64,000 nucleotides of DNA from Chryseobacterium indologenes (GTDB lineage Bacteria; Bacteroidota; Bacteroidia; Flavobacteriales; Weeksellaceae), in NCBI GenBank assembly GCA_001013295.1, contig LAZY01000043.1:1-64000 (forward strand), in the 5' to 3' direction. The position numbers and the translations under genes were made by a program. The notes under the pieces were generated by a model. That model worked only from the letters and a program-made list of their open reading frames with translations. It searched no databases and was not told where the DNA came from. Below, one piece after another: positions 8,640-17,506 of the stretch (position 1 is the stretch's first letter; every line of letters begins with the position of its first letter).

Positions 8640-9974
8640 ATGGTGCAAACCACAGATATACCAGTAATGGCATTAAAAGAACAAATTATAGAAAACCATC
8701 ATAAGTTTTTGGAGAGTCTTCGTCACAGATTTCTGGATGAGGATAGAAAAACAGCTCTTCAAAAGTTTGAAAATATTGGTTTTCCGACAAAGAAAGACGA
8801 AGAATATAAATATACCAATCTAAAGGAGATCACGGAAAAAAACTATAATTTTTTCCCGAATGAGCACCATAATATTACTAAGGAGCAGTTTGATCAATTA
8901 CACCTGGGTGAGGAAAACTTTGATTGGATCGTTTTTGTAAACGGTAAGCTTCACAAAGAGCTTTCGAAGGTTTCTATTGAAAATGTAGAGTTTCTTTCAT
9001 TCAATTATGCATTGAATGATGACAAGCATAAAGAGGTTTTTGAAAAATATTTCAACAGCATCGCTTCAAAAGAACAGGCTTTTACCAATCTTAACCTTGC
9101 TTACTGCAAATATGGATTCTTCCTTAAGGTTCCTAAAAATGTAGTGATCGAAAAACCAATTCACGTTTTCTACATTTCGCAAAACCAGGAAGAAAACACA
9201 TTCTATAACACGAGAAACTTATTGATCGTAGAAGAAGGGGCAAAAGTAGAAGTTATTGAAAGTCACCACAATTTTGACAGTACTTATGTATTGACCAACT
9301 CTGTGACAGAGATCTTCACTTATCCAAATGCAAAAGCTGATTGGCACAAGCTTCAGAATGATAATAATACTTCATATCTTATCGATAATACTTTCGCAAA
9401 ACAGGAGAAAGACAGCTTAACGACTGTCAACACATTCTCTTTCGGAGGTAAGCTGGTAAGAAACAACCTTGATTTTATCCATAACGGATCTAATATCAAC
9501 TCATTTATGAATGGTATTACAATCATTGGAAAAGATCAGTTGGTAGACCACCACACAGCAGTGCACCACAACTTTCCGAACTGTGAGAGTTACCAGAACT
9601 ACAAAGGAATCTTCGATGGCAATGCACACGGAGTTTTCAACGGGAAAGTTTTTGTAGATAAAATTGCTCAGAAAACCAATGCTTATCAGCAGAACAACAA
9701 CGTATTGCTAAGCGAAGGGGCAAGTATTGACACCAAGCCTCAGTTGGAGATCTTTGCAGATGATGTAAAATGTTCTCACGGATGTACGGTAGGTCAGCTG
9801 AACGAAGATGCCTTGTTCTATCTGAGAGCCAGAGGAATCTCTAAAAAAGAAGCTCAGGCATTACTTTTATATGCTTTTGCCAATGATGCGATGCAAAATA
9901 TCGACATTGAGCCTCTAAAAGAAAAAATTTCTAAGCTATTGGCTGAGAAATTAGAAGTAGATATAGAGTTTTAA
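8640..9974 (+). CDS. sufD: SufD, Fe-S scaffold subunit
   Basis: SufB paralogue that completes the SufBC2D complex and helps iron entry. The N-terminal helical region (residues 1-110) precedes the beta-helix. Conserved C-terminal features are DDVKCSHGCTVGQLNEDALFYLRARGI, including the conserved CSHG, and a final helix. At 444 residues the length is normal. ATG 8640 follows an A-rich leader; a second ATG nine codons in is possible. A terminator follows directly, so sufS and sufE, often next in other Bacteroidota, are not part of this unit. Confidence 0.96.
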   Translation: MVQTTDIPVMALKEQIIENHHKFLESLRHRFLDEDRKTALQKFENIGFPTKKDEEYKYTNLKEITEKNYNFFPNEHHNITKEQFDQLHLGEENFDWIVFVNGKLHKELSKVSIENVEFLSFNYALNDDKHKEVFEKYFNSIASKEQAFTNLNLAYCKYGFFLKVPKNVVIEKPIHVFYISQNQEENTFYNTRNLLIVEEGAKVEVIESHHNFDSTYVLTNSVTEIFTYPNAKADWHKLQNDNNTSYLIDNTFAKQEKDSLTTVNTFSFGGKLVRNNLDFIHNGSNINSFMNGITIIGKDQLVDHHTAVHHNFPNCESYQNYKGIFDGNAHGVFNGKVFVDKIAQKTNAYQQNNNVLLSEGASIDTKPQLEIFADDVKCSHGCTVGQLNEDALFYLRARGISKKEAQALLLYAFANDAMQNIDIEPLKEKISKLLAEKLEVDIEF

Positions 9975-9993
9975 ACATTATATATATTGATAC

Positions 9994-10026
9994 ATAAAGC
10001 ACTCCAGAAACGGAGTGCTTTTTTGT
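9994..10026 (+). terminator. suf operon terminator
   Basis: AAGCACTCC pairs perfectly with GGAGTGCTT across a six-base loop, followed by TTTTTG. It lies 22 bases after the sufD stop. Confidence 0.88.
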
Positions 10027-10050
10027 AATGTAATCGATTGGATTTATTAT

Positions 10051-10974
10051 TTATTTTTTCAACCAGCTTTGGTTATCTTTATTATCCGAACGCTTCTTTC
10101 CATTATCTATATTGTAAGCAAATCCTACACCCAATGTCTGCTTCAGCTGTGTTTTCCAGATCTGGTTATGATCATACAACAGATCCAGGGTAATATTGGA
10201 TGAAATATACTTATTGATCTTCATATTTAAAATAGCTCCATAAGCAAGTACCAATCTGTCCGGATGATCCAGGTAATTTGAAAATACGGAAGCCGTATTG
10301 GTCAGATTAATATTCTCCATAATCTTGATTTTATACATAGCTGTTCCCAGGAAACCGAACTGGAATAATGAGGAATCCCCATCATTTTTAAGCCCATAAG
10401 TTCCTGCAGTCTGAAGATCTTTATCCAGGACAAAAGTCCATCTTGCGTTGGCCGGGCGTAAAGTTACCGTCAGATTATCATTAGGACGATAGGTAACCCC
10501 TGCACCAAGATTCAGGTATCCCGGCGCAAAGAAATTGGATATTTTCTTAGCATCTGGATTATTTCCGTCCTCATAACCCGGAGCAAATTGTGTCTGAAGA
10601 CTTGCCCCCATAGAATAATACCAGTTTTTGGCAAATTCTCTACCATAGTTTGTAGAAAGATTAATAACGTCCTGTGTTTTCCTTACTCCTGTACCCTGGG
10701 TATTATTTTGTCCATAGCCGAGGATGATAATATTCTCCCAAAGATCTTTACCTTTTTCATACGTCAGGTTATAATTGACACCGGCAAGCCATCCTACGTT
10801 GTTGGCTCCGCCACCTACCCAGTTTGAAAAGGCAGCCTGATTAAGCATCAATGTATTTTGTCCCTGAATAGACCAAGCTTTAACGGTATCTGCTGCCGGA
10901 GCATCTGATTTTGTTTCCTGAGCTGTTACTAGAGCTCCGAAAGAAACGGAAGCGATCAATAAAAGTTTTTTCAT
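10051..10974 (-). CDS. DUF3078 family outer-membrane protein (copy 1)
   Basis: Exported DUF3078 protein of unknown function, probably a beta-barrel given the alternating pattern and the aromatic/Gly-rich strands. The signal peptide is MKKLLLIASVSFGALVTAQ. The N-terminal conserved block WSIQGQNTLMLNQAAFSNWV and the following GGGANNVGWLAG are nearly identical to the next gene. ATG 10974 is chosen; the frame extends six codons further to a TTG. It is one of two tandem copies separated by about 230 bases that include a terminator, so the copies are probably transcribed separately. Confidence 0.88.
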   Translation of the reverse strand: MKKLLLIASVSFGALVTAQETKSDAPAADTVKAWSIQGQNTLMLNQAAFSNWVGGGANNVGWLAGVNYNLTYEKGKDLWENIIILGYGQNNTQGTGVRKTQDVINLSTNYGREFAKNWYYSMGASLQTQFAPGYEDGNNPDAKKISNFFAPGYLNLGAGVTYRPNDNLTVTLRPANARWTFVLDKDLQTAGTYGLKNDGDSSLFQFGFLGTAMYKIKIMENINLTNTASVFSNYLDHPDRLVLAYGAILNMKINKYISSNITLDLLYDHNQIWKTQLKQTLGVGFAYNIDNGKKRSDNKDNQSWLKK

Positions 10975-11147
10975 AATTAAGGATTTGTACAAATGTATAA
11001 ATAATAATCTACGCCGGGCTAAAATTCACTTTAAAATGAATTTAACATACTCAAAAAACCACTTGTAACAAACTGACTACAAACATATAACTCTCCTTCA
11101 GCAGCGCGCCCAAACTTAAAGCTACTTAAAATTACAGTATTTTTTCA

Positions 11148-11184
11148 AACAAAAAAACACCTCATTACTGAGATGTTTTGTATT
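11148..11184 (-). terminator. Terminator after DUF3078 copy 2
   Basis: On the minus strand AAACATCTCA, a short loop and TGAGGTGTTT form a stem with one G-T pair, followed by a run of T. It lies about 25 bases beyond the stop codon of the upstream copy. Confidence 0.8.
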
Positions 11185-11204
11185 TAAAATCTATATATAC
11201 CGAT

Positions 11205-12131
11205 CTATTTCTTGATCCACCACTGGCTGTCTTTACGGTCAGAACGCTTCACCCCATTATCAAGAGTATAAGCGAAACCAATCCCAAGGGTTTGCTTCAT
11301 CTGCGTTTTTTCGATCTGGTTATGATCGTATAATAAATCCAGGGTTATATTGGATGAAATATACTTATTGACCTTTAGGTTCAAAAGCGCTCCATAAGCG
11401 AGTACCAGCCTGTCCGGACGGTCCAGATAGTTGGAAAAGACAGAAGCCGTATTGGTTAAATAAATATCTTCCATGATTTTAAGCTTATATATTGCCGTTC
11501 CCAGGAAACCGAACTGTAGTAAAGACGAGTCTCCATCACTTTTCAGACCATAATTTCCTGCCAGCTGAAGACTTTTATCCAGTACAAAAGTCCATCTGGC
11601 GTTGGTAGGGCGTAAAGTAACGGTCAGATTATCATTGGGCCTGTACGTAAGACCCATCCCGACGTTTACATACCCTGGAGCCATAAAGTTTGAGATTTTC
11701 TTAGCTTCCGGATTGTTTCCATCTTCGTATCCCGGAGCAAACTGAGATTGTAAACCTATCCCTAAAGACAGATACCAGCTTTTCAAAAACTTCCGCCCAT
11801 AGTTGGTTGAAACATTAATTACATCCTGGGTTTTTCTTATTCCTAATCCTTTGGTATCATTCTGCCCGTATCCCATGATAATAATATTTTCCCAAAGGTC
11901 TTTGTCTTTTTCATACGTCAGATTATAATTGACACCGGCAAGCCATCCTACGTTGTTGGCTCCCCCTCCTACCCAGTTCGAAAAGGCAGCCTGATTAATC
12001 ATTAATGTGTTTTTCCCCTGTATTGACCAGTATTTCACGGTGTCTACCACTACTGAATCTTTTTTTAACTCTTCTTGTGCACTCGCATAAATCCCCATAA
12101 AAAAGGAAAGAATCAATAAAAACTTCTTCAT
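11205..12131 (-). CDS. DUF3078 family outer-membrane protein (copy 2)
   Basis: Paralogue of the adjacent gene, 308 residues with signal peptide MKKFLLILSFFMGIYASAQ. Similarity covers the whole length, from WSIQGKNTLMINQAAFSNWV to the C-terminal LLYDHNQIEKTQMKQTLGIG. Several nucleotide blocks are identical between the copies, one of roughly 40 bases around 11920-11965. The two differ mostly near the N-terminus and in scattered surface-type positions. Function is unknown; a duplicated outer-membrane protein is the safest description. Confidence 0.88.
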   Translation of the reverse strand: MKKFLLILSFFMGIYASAQEELKKDSVVVDTVKYWSIQGKNTLMINQAAFSNWVGGGANNVGWLAGVNYNLTYEKDKDLWENIIIMGYGQNDTKGLGIRKTQDVINVSTNYGRKFLKSWYLSLGIGLQSQFAPGYEDGNNPEAKKISNFMAPGYVNVGMGLTYRPNDNLTVTLRPTNARWTFVLDKSLQLAGNYGLKSDGDSSLLQFGFLGTAIYKLKIMEDIYLTNTASVFSNYLDRPDRLVLAYGALLNLKVNKYISSNITLDLLYDHNQIEKTQMKQTLGIGFAYTLDNGVKRSDRKDSQWWIKK

Positions 12132-12379
12132 TTTTCTAAATAATTTTCATTGCAAAAATATTAATAATAATTTTTTTTGAAGGTACATTCAGCTTTAAAG
12201 AATCTATTTTCTGCCCAATTATTCTATTGCAATACAATACTTCAATAAAATCAGTGCCAAAATAATGGTCTGAGGAATTAAAATTGATACCTTTTGTCTT
12301 AAAATCAGGTCAGTAGGGGAAATTCATCGACAAATTTTCCGAAATTGATCATTGGCTTTTGATTTGACGTAGAATCTTC

Positions 12380-13147
12380 ATGTTTAAAAATGTAATTTCC
12401 AAAAGAGCGATCATATATCCATTGCTAATGCTTTCTGCAATGTGGTTCGGGTATTTTTTACAGATGCAGGGCTTTTTTGGCAGTTGCTTCGGAGCTATTA
12501 TCCCTCTTTTACCTGAAGGCCTGCTTGGGGTGGTTACTTCTCCCCTTTTACATGGAAATATAGACCACATTATAGGAAACTCTATTCCTATTGCTGCTCT
12601 TATGTTTCTGCTTTATCAGTTTTATCCGTTGGTTGCCAATAAAGTATTTGTTATCGGCTGGCTGGCTACCGGACTTTTGGTGTGGCTTCTTCCTCCTATT
12701 GATATTTTCACCGGCGATTATATGTACACCTGTACTATCGGCGCCAGTGGTGTAGTATATGTTCTTGCATTTTTTCTTTTTTTCAGTGGAGTCTTCAAAT
12801 GGAATACAAAGCTTCTTACCATCTCAATGCTCGTCGTATTATATTATGGAAGTTTAATCTGGGGGATGCTTCCTGAAGAGCTTTTCTATAATATGCAGGA
12901 ACCGAGTAAAATTTCATGGCAGGCCCATCTCTCAGGAGCTGTAGTGGGAAGTATTATTGCTTTTGCTTTTAAAAATGTGGGTGAAAAAAAGAAGAGATAC
13001 ATCTGGGAATTCCCTAATTATTATAGTGAAAAAGACGATAAACTGTGGCAGGAGTACAAGGAAAATCATCCGGAAGATTTTCTGGAACTTCCATATAAGA
13101 AAAAAGATGACATCTGGGATCATTTGGATGAATTAAGAAGGAGATAA
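12380..13147 (+). CDS. Rhomboid family intramembrane serine protease
   Basis: Intramembrane serine protease with about six transmembrane helices in residues 8-200. The catalytic Ser is in GASG (Ser123). The catalytic His is in SWQAHLSGAVVG (His183). The oxyanion-region HGN..H...N motif is at residues 58-67. A charged cytoplasmic tail of about 60 residues follows (EFPNYYSEKDDKLWQEYKEN). Substrates are unknown. It ends 33 bases before dprA on the same strand. Confidence 0.9.
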   Translation: MFKNVISKRAIIYPLLMLSAMWFGYFLQMQGFFGSCFGAIIPLLPEGLLGVVTSPLLHGNIDHIIGNSIPIAALMFLLYQFYPLVANKVFVIGWLATGLLVWLLPPIDIFTGDYMYTCTIGASGVVYVLAFFLFFSGVFKWNTKLLTISMLVVLYYGSLIWGMLPEELFYNMQEPSKISWQAHLSGAVVGSIIAFAFKNVGEKKKRYIWEFPNYYSEKDDKLWQEYKENHPEDFLELPYKKKDDIWDHLDELRRR

Positions 13148-13180
13148 AACTTATTTCATTACATTTGATAAAAAACACAC

Positions 13181-14290
13181 ATGATCTCCGAAGAATATCT
13201 TTATGCAATCGCCCTGCGGGAATGCAGCCAGATTGGTGACATCAATTTTCACAAGCTTGTTCAGACTTTCGGAAGTGCTCAGGAAGCCTGGAAAAAAGCA
13301 AAAAAAGATTATAAAAAACGGGAAGGAATAGGTCTGAAAACCGTTTCAGATATAGGCAACCCGGATCATTTGAAATTCGCAGAAGAAGAACTTAAATTTT
13401 GTGAAAAGAATAATATCCGGATCAGGATAAGACACCTTAACGAGACACCATCCCTACTCAACGAATGTCCCGATGCCCCCGCCATACTTTACCAGAAAGG
13501 AAATATTGATGATGCCCTACAAAAGATAAGTATTGTAGGAACCCGGAGTATGACCGACTATGGGAAGCAATTCATAGAAGAGTTTTTTGATGCTTCGCAA
13601 TCTTCAAGTTATCTATCGGTAAGCGGACTTGCATTAGGAGTAGACAAAGAGGTTCATGAGCAGTCTATCCGTCACCGGAAACCAACAATAGCAGTTCTTG
13701 CTCATGGCTTTCAGTTTTTATACCCTTCAAAAAATAAAAAACTTTCAGAGAAAATTCTTCAGGAAGGCGGTGCATTGCTTACAGAGTTCAGTTCTTCCCG
13801 AAAACCGGACCGGGAAAACTTCATTCAGAGAAACCGGATTGTAGCAGGAATTTCACCTTCCACCATCGTTGTGGAAACCGGCTTTGGGGGCGGATCTATA
13901 AGTACGGCAGCCTTTGCCAATGAGTATAACCGGGATGTCTTTGCGCTTCCGGGAAAGATTACTGATATTCACAGCCAGGGGTGTAATCAGCTGATTTTCC
14001 ATAATAAAGCAACCGCCATTTCAACGGTTAAAGATCTGATCACCTTACTTGGATTTAATAATCCAAAAGAAAAAATAGAAGAGCTTTTTCCATATAGCGA
14101 AACCACCATTCAATTGTCTGATAACCAGAATTTAATATATAAATCCATAAAAGAGAATCCACAGATTTCTTTAGACGATCTCACCCATCTGATTTCAATT
14201 TCTGCACACAGAATCTTACCAATAATTTTGGAATTGGAACTTTTGGGGAAAGTAAAATCGTTTTCCGGGAGGCAATTTATCGCAATTTAA
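13181..14290 (+). CDS. dprA: DNA-processing protein DprA
   Basis: Cytoplasmic ssDNA-binding protein that loads RecA during natural transformation. A Rossmann-like core carries IVGTRSMTDYG, the SGLALGVDKEVHEQ segment and GGGSISTAAFANEYNRDVFALPGKI. An N-terminal SAM-like region (residues 1-80) and a C-terminal winged-helix-like domain (residues 300-369, LSDNQNLIYKSIKENPQISL) complete the usual architecture. At 369 residues it is full length. It is probably co-transcribed with the rhomboid gene. Confidence 0.95.
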   Translation: MISEEYLYAIALRECSQIGDINFHKLVQTFGSAQEAWKKAKKDYKKREGIGLKTVSDIGNPDHLKFAEEELKFCEKNNIRIRIRHLNETPSLLNECPDAPAILYQKGNIDDALQKISIVGTRSMTDYGKQFIEEFFDASQSSSYLSVSGLALGVDKEVHEQSIRHRKPTIAVLAHGFQFLYPSKNKKLSEKILQEGGALLTEFSSSRKPDRENFIQRNRIVAGISPSTIVVETGFGGGSISTAAFANEYNRDVFALPGKITDIHSQGCNQLIFHNKATAISTVKDLITLLGFNNPKEKIEELFPYSETTIQLSDNQNLIYKSIKENPQISLDDLTHLISISAHRILPIILELELLGKVKSFSGRQFIAI

Positions 14291-14424
14291 GAATTAACGA
14301 TTTCTTAATATTGCATTATTTCATACATAACATTTCATTTTTAATAAAATTTGATCATAAATTATCAATTTAATAATATTCTCAAACATTATTATTTAAT
14401 TTTTAACAATGTTAAAATAGAGTG

Positions 14425-14454
14425 TTGTGAATCTTGAAAAAAAAATTAAATTTG
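14425..14454 (+). promoter_or_regulatory. Predicted gdhA promoter
   Basis: TTG at 14425-14427, a 19-base spacer and a perfect TAAATTTG -10 box at 14447-14454, ending 26 bases before the gdhA ATG. The region is otherwise strongly A/T-rich. Confidence 0.6.
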
Positions 14455-14480
14455 TTGACAATAATATTCAACCTTAATAT

Positions 14481-15839
14481 ATGGAACAATATAATATTGA
14501 CCAGAAAATCCAAGAGTTTATTGCAAAAATTGAAGCAAAAAATCCTAACGAACCGGAGTTCTTACAGGCTGTAAAAGAAGTTGCCGTAACTGTAATTCCA
14601 TTCATTGCTACGAAAAAAGAATATAACGGAATGAAGCTGCTTGAAAGAATGGCTGAAGCTGAAAGAATTATTATTTTCAGAGTTCCATGGGTTGATGATA
14701 AAGGAGAAATTCAGGTTAACAGAGGTTTCAGAATTCAGATGAACTCTGCTATTGGACCATACAAAGGAGGAATCCGTTTCCACCCTACTGTAAACTTATC
14801 AGTTCTTAAGTTTTTAGCTTTCGAGCAGGTATTCAAAAACTCTTTAACAACTCTTCCAATGGGAGGTGGTAAAGGAGGTTCAGATTTCGATCCACAAGGA
14901 AAATCTGATATGGAAGTAATGCGTTTCTGCCAGGCTTTCATGACAGAATTATGTAAGCACATCGGTCCTGAAACAGACGTACCTGCAGGAGATATTGGTG
15001 TAGGAGCAAGAGAAATCGGTTATTTATTCGGACAATACAAGAAAATCAGAAACGAGTTTACCGGAGTTCTTACAGGAAAAGGGCTTGCTTATGGTGGTTC
15101 ATTGATCCGTCCTGAAGCTACAGGATACGGAGTGGTATACTTCGCTGAGCAGATGCTTAAAACTATCGGACAGGATTTCCAGGGGAAAACAGTAACTGTA
15201 TCAGGTTTCGGAAACGTAGCTTGGGGGGTTATCAAAAAAGCAACTGAACTGGGAGCTAAAGTGGTAACGATTTCTGGTCCTGACGGATACATTTATGATA
15301 AAGATGGTATCAGCGGAGAAAAGATCGATTATTTATTAGAGCTTAGATCTTCAGGAAACAACAGAGCTGAAGACTATGCAAAAAAATATCCATCTGCTGA
15401 ATTCCACGCTGGAAAACGTCCTTGGGATGTGAAGTGTGATGTAGCCTTCCCTTCTGCAACTCAAAACGAATTAGATTTAGATGACGCAAGAAAATTAGTT
15501 GAAAACGGATGTCTTTGTGTAACTGAAGCGGCTAACATGCCTTCTACACTAGACGCTATCAACTATTTCTTAGACAATAAAGTATTATTCTCTCCTGGTA
15601 AAGCTTCCAACGCTGGAGGTGTTGCTACATCAGGATTAGAAATGACTCAGAACTCTATCCGTCTTAATTGGACTTCTGAAGAAGTTGATGCAAGATTAAA
15701 GGAAATCATGATCGGTATCCACAAAGCTTGTAGAGACTACGGAAAAGACGAAGACGGTTATGTAAACTACGTAAAAGGTGCAAATATTGCCGGCTTCGTA
15801 AAAGTAGCAGAAGCAATGTTGGCTCAAGGAGTTGTGTAA
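14481..15839 (+). CDS. gdhA: Glutamate dehydrogenase
   Basis: Cytoplasmic enzyme that interconverts 2-oxoglutarate plus ammonium and glutamate. The 452-residue length and N-terminal sequence fit the hexameric, usually NADP-linked class. The substrate-binding GGIRFHPTVN and catalytic-Lys segment PMGGGKGGSDFDP are intact. The nucleotide-binding fold includes VSGFGNVAWG. The C-terminal SNAGGVATSGLEM segment is also family-typical. It stands alone between its own promoter and terminator. Codon use is very regular, in keeping with high expression. Confidence 0.97.
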   Translation: MEQYNIDQKIQEFIAKIEAKNPNEPEFLQAVKEVAVTVIPFIATKKEYNGMKLLERMAEAERIIIFRVPWVDDKGEIQVNRGFRIQMNSAIGPYKGGIRFHPTVNLSVLKFLAFEQVFKNSLTTLPMGGGKGGSDFDPQGKSDMEVMRFCQAFMTELCKHIGPETDVPAGDIGVGAREIGYLFGQYKKIRNEFTGVLTGKGLAYGGSLIRPEATGYGVVYFAEQMLKTIGQDFQGKTVTVSGFGNVAWGVIKKATELGAKVVTISGPDGYIYDKDGISGEKIDYLLELRSSGNNRAEDYAKKYPSAEFHAGKRPWDVKCDVAFPSATQNELDLDDARKLVENGCLCVTEAANMPSTLDAINYFLDNKVLFSPGKASNAGGVATSGLEMTQNSIRLNWTSEEVDARLKEIMIGIHKACRDYGKDEDGYVNYVKGANIAGFVKVAEAMLAQGVV

Positions 15840-15848
15840 CATAAAAAA

Positions 15849-15882
15849 ACAAGGTTGGGAAAAACTCCCGACCTTTTTTAAT
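15849..15882 (+). terminator. gdhA terminator
   Basis: AAGGTTGGGA pairs with TCCCGACCTT (one G-T pair) across an AAAAC loop and is followed by TTTT. It lies about 12 bases after the stop codon. Confidence 0.85.
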
Positions 15883-15928
15883 ATAGCCTGTTCCCGGGGA
15901 AATGGGAAAAAAGTAAAAAGTGAAAGGA

Positions 15929-15962
15929 GAAAGTGCTGCGTAATGCAGCACTTTTTTTATTT
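15929..15962 (+). terminator. Hairpin with T run in the DUF1801 leader
   Basis: AAGTGCTGC (15931-15939), loop GTAAT, then GCAGCACTT followed by seven T. It has the form of an intrinsic terminator but ends only about ten bases before the next ATG (15970). It may be a second stop for gdhA or an attenuator for the next gene. Confidence 0.65.
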
Positions 15963-15969
15963 TTAGGAT

Positions 15970-16341
15970 ATGAAAGATACCTTTAAAAACATTGATGAGT
16001 ATATCCTCCTCTTTCCAATAGAAATACAGGAAAAACTTCTTGAACTGAGACAGTTTATTCATTCTCTGACTTCTGATGCTGAAGAATATATCGGGTATCA
16101 GATGCCCGCTTTCAGATATAAAGGAAAGCCTATGGTTTATTTCGCAGGGTACAAAAATCATATCGGTTTTTATCCTGGCGCTAAAGGAATCAGCAGCTTT
16201 GAGGACGATTTCAGAAAAAGGAATTATAAATTTTCCAAAGGAGCCGTACAGTTTCCAATAGAAGCCCCTCTTCCTCTGGATCTGGTCCATAAGATTGTAC
16301 AGTTCAGGATGAAGGAAATAGAAGATAAAAAAAGCAGCTAG
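15970..16341 (+). CDS. DUF1801 / YdhG-like (frataxin-fold) protein
   Basis: Small cytoplasmic DUF1801 protein; members are annotated as YdhG-type putative iron chaperones or as unknown. Conserved features are the N-terminal IDEYILLFPIEIQEKLLELR helix, YQMPAFRYKGKPMVYFAGYKNHIGFYP and the C-terminal VHKIVQFRMKE. The 123-residue length is normal. The start has AGGAT just upstream, a rare Shine-Dalgarno-like sequence in this window. A terminator-shaped hairpin lies in its leader. Confidence 0.85.
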   Translation: MKDTFKNIDEYILLFPIEIQEKLLELRQFIHSLTSDAEEYIGYQMPAFRYKGKPMVYFAGYKNHIGFYPGAKGISSFEDDFRKRNYKFSKGAVQFPIEAPLPLDLVHKIVQFRMKEIEDKKSS

Positions 16342-16369
16342 CCCTTCTGTCTTTTTGTATTAATAAAAA

Positions 16370-16408
16370 CAGTACAAAAAATCCTGAAATACGAGATTTC
16401 AGGATTCC
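16370..16408 (-). terminator. Terminator of the Thr/Pro-rich protein gene
   Basis: AATCCTGAAAT and ATTTCAGGATT form an 11-base perfect stem around ACGAG. On the minus strand it is followed by TTTTTTG. It lies about 30 bases beyond the minus-strand gene. Confidence 0.85.
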
Positions 16409-16437
16409 GACTAGTGTTTGCTAAAATGAATTTTCTA

Positions 16438-16737
16438 CTACTTTTTCTTTTTCTTATCTTTTTTTTCTTCTTTGGTAGCATCTGTAGGCTTCGTAGACTC
16501 CATCGTTGTTACTTTACCTGGCGTTGTTTCAGTAGCGGGAGCTGTTTCTACAGTTGTTGTAGTATTTTGTTGTGGGGTACCGGTATCCTGCGTAGTGGGG
16601 TTAGTCTTTGAATCCGGTTGTTGGGTTTGAGTAGTCGAAGGTTTTTTGGTCTCTTCGGCAGGTTTTTGGTCTGTCTGTGCCGATACTGCGATAACTCCGA
16701 CCAATGTAAATGCGGCCGTTAAAAATAACTTTTTCAT
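16438..16737 (-). CDS. Small exported Thr/Gln/Pro-rich protein with Lys tail
   Basis: The 99-residue product has a clear signal peptide (MKKLFLTAAFTLVGVIAVSAQ). The mature part is low-complexity: Thr, Gln, Pro, Lys and Glu dominate, with repeats such as TTQTQQPDSKT and TTTTVETAPATETTPG, and it ends EEKKDKKKKK. No domain is recognisable. A disordered periplasmic or surface linker protein is plausible. The signal peptide and its own terminator support a real gene. Confidence 0.7.
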   Translation of the reverse strand: MKKLFLTAAFTLVGVIAVSAQTDQKPAEETKKPSTTQTQQPDSKTNPTTQDTGTPQQNTTTTVETAPATETTPGKVTTMESTKPTDATKEEKKDKKKKK

Positions 16738-16868
16738 AATGTAATATTTTAAATGATTGTTTAACTTAAACGGAGCATCATTTACAAAATTATGTGTAAC
16801 AAGCTTATTTAACGTACTTTATCATTTTTTAAGAGGATTTTGGAAAAATATTCAATTAGTTCGGCTGA

Positions 16869-17008
16869 AAGATGGAAGATGGATGCTGGAAGTTTTTTAA
16901 GGTGAAAACAACAGACTCAATAGTCTATTTTACTAAGTTTAGAAGCAAAGAAGCAATAGCCATATTATCAACGAAAAGAGCTTCCCGTCTCCATCATCCA
17001 GCTTCCCT
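16869..17008. repeat. Purine/pyrimidine inverted-repeat element (copy A)
   Basis: A purine-rich left arm (AGATGGAAGATGGATGCTGG) is answered about 90 bases later by a pyrimidine-rich arm (CTTCCCGTCTCCATCATCCA, then GCTTCC). The arms are imperfect complements. The right arm abuts the 3' end of the YkgJ gene. A similar layout occurs at 52335-52491. Confidence 0.5.
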
Positions 17009-17017
17009 ACATTACAT

Positions 17018-17506
17018 CTACTTCCCTACATTCTTCATCATTTTCTCTACAAACTCAAAAGCAGCCGGGCAGATCACCGTATTTTTAAGCATAATATTAT
17101 TGATCTGATAAATTTTTTTACGATCGGTATGTGGATATTCACGACAGGCTTTTGGCCTCACTTCGTAAATAGAGCAGGTATTATCATCATTCAGGAAAAA
17201 ACAAGGGAGGTTCTGCAGGACTTTATCATTATCTTCATCCACTCTCAGAAATTTAGCTTCAAAGTCGGCCTGCTTCATACGGAGATGCTTTGAGATACGC
17301 TCAATATCTTTTTCTGTATACAGAGGGCCTGTCGTTTTGCAGCAATTGGCACACTGTAAACAGTCTATTTCTTCAAAGACTTCATCATGGGTTTCCTGGA
17401 CGATATAATCAAGATTCTTGGGCGGTTTTTTCTTCAATCCGTCCAGAAATTTTTTATGTTCTTTCTGCTTTTGTAAAGCTTGTTTTTTATAAAAATCTAA
17501 ATCCAT
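17018..17506 (-). CDS. YkgJ family cysteine-cluster protein
   Basis: Putative Zn/Fe-chelating cytoplasmic protein (YkgJ/CxxCxxCC family) of unknown biochemical role. The cluster CLQCANCC is at residues 49-56; further Cys occur in LPCFFLNDDNTCSIYEVRPKACREYP and VICPAAF. The 162 residues are typical. Its ATG directly abuts the stop codon of the upstream K+ channel gene, so the two are translationally adjacent. The C-terminus runs up to an intergenic repeat element. Confidence 0.87.
   Translation of the reverse strand: MDLDFYKKQALQKQKEHKKFLDGLKKKPPKNLDYIVQETHDEVFEEIDCLQCANCCKTTGPLYTEKDIERISKHLRMKQADFEAKFLRVDEDNDKVLQNLPCFFLNDDNTCSIYEVRPKACREYPHTDRKKIYQINNIMLKNTVICPAAFEFVEKMMKNVGK

Noticed and set aside
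15706..16290. Minus-strand open frame of 194 codons across gdhA end and the DUF1801 gene
   Set aside because: It overlaps two confident genes and two hairpins and encodes a low-complexity Leu-rich tail from the hairpin region.
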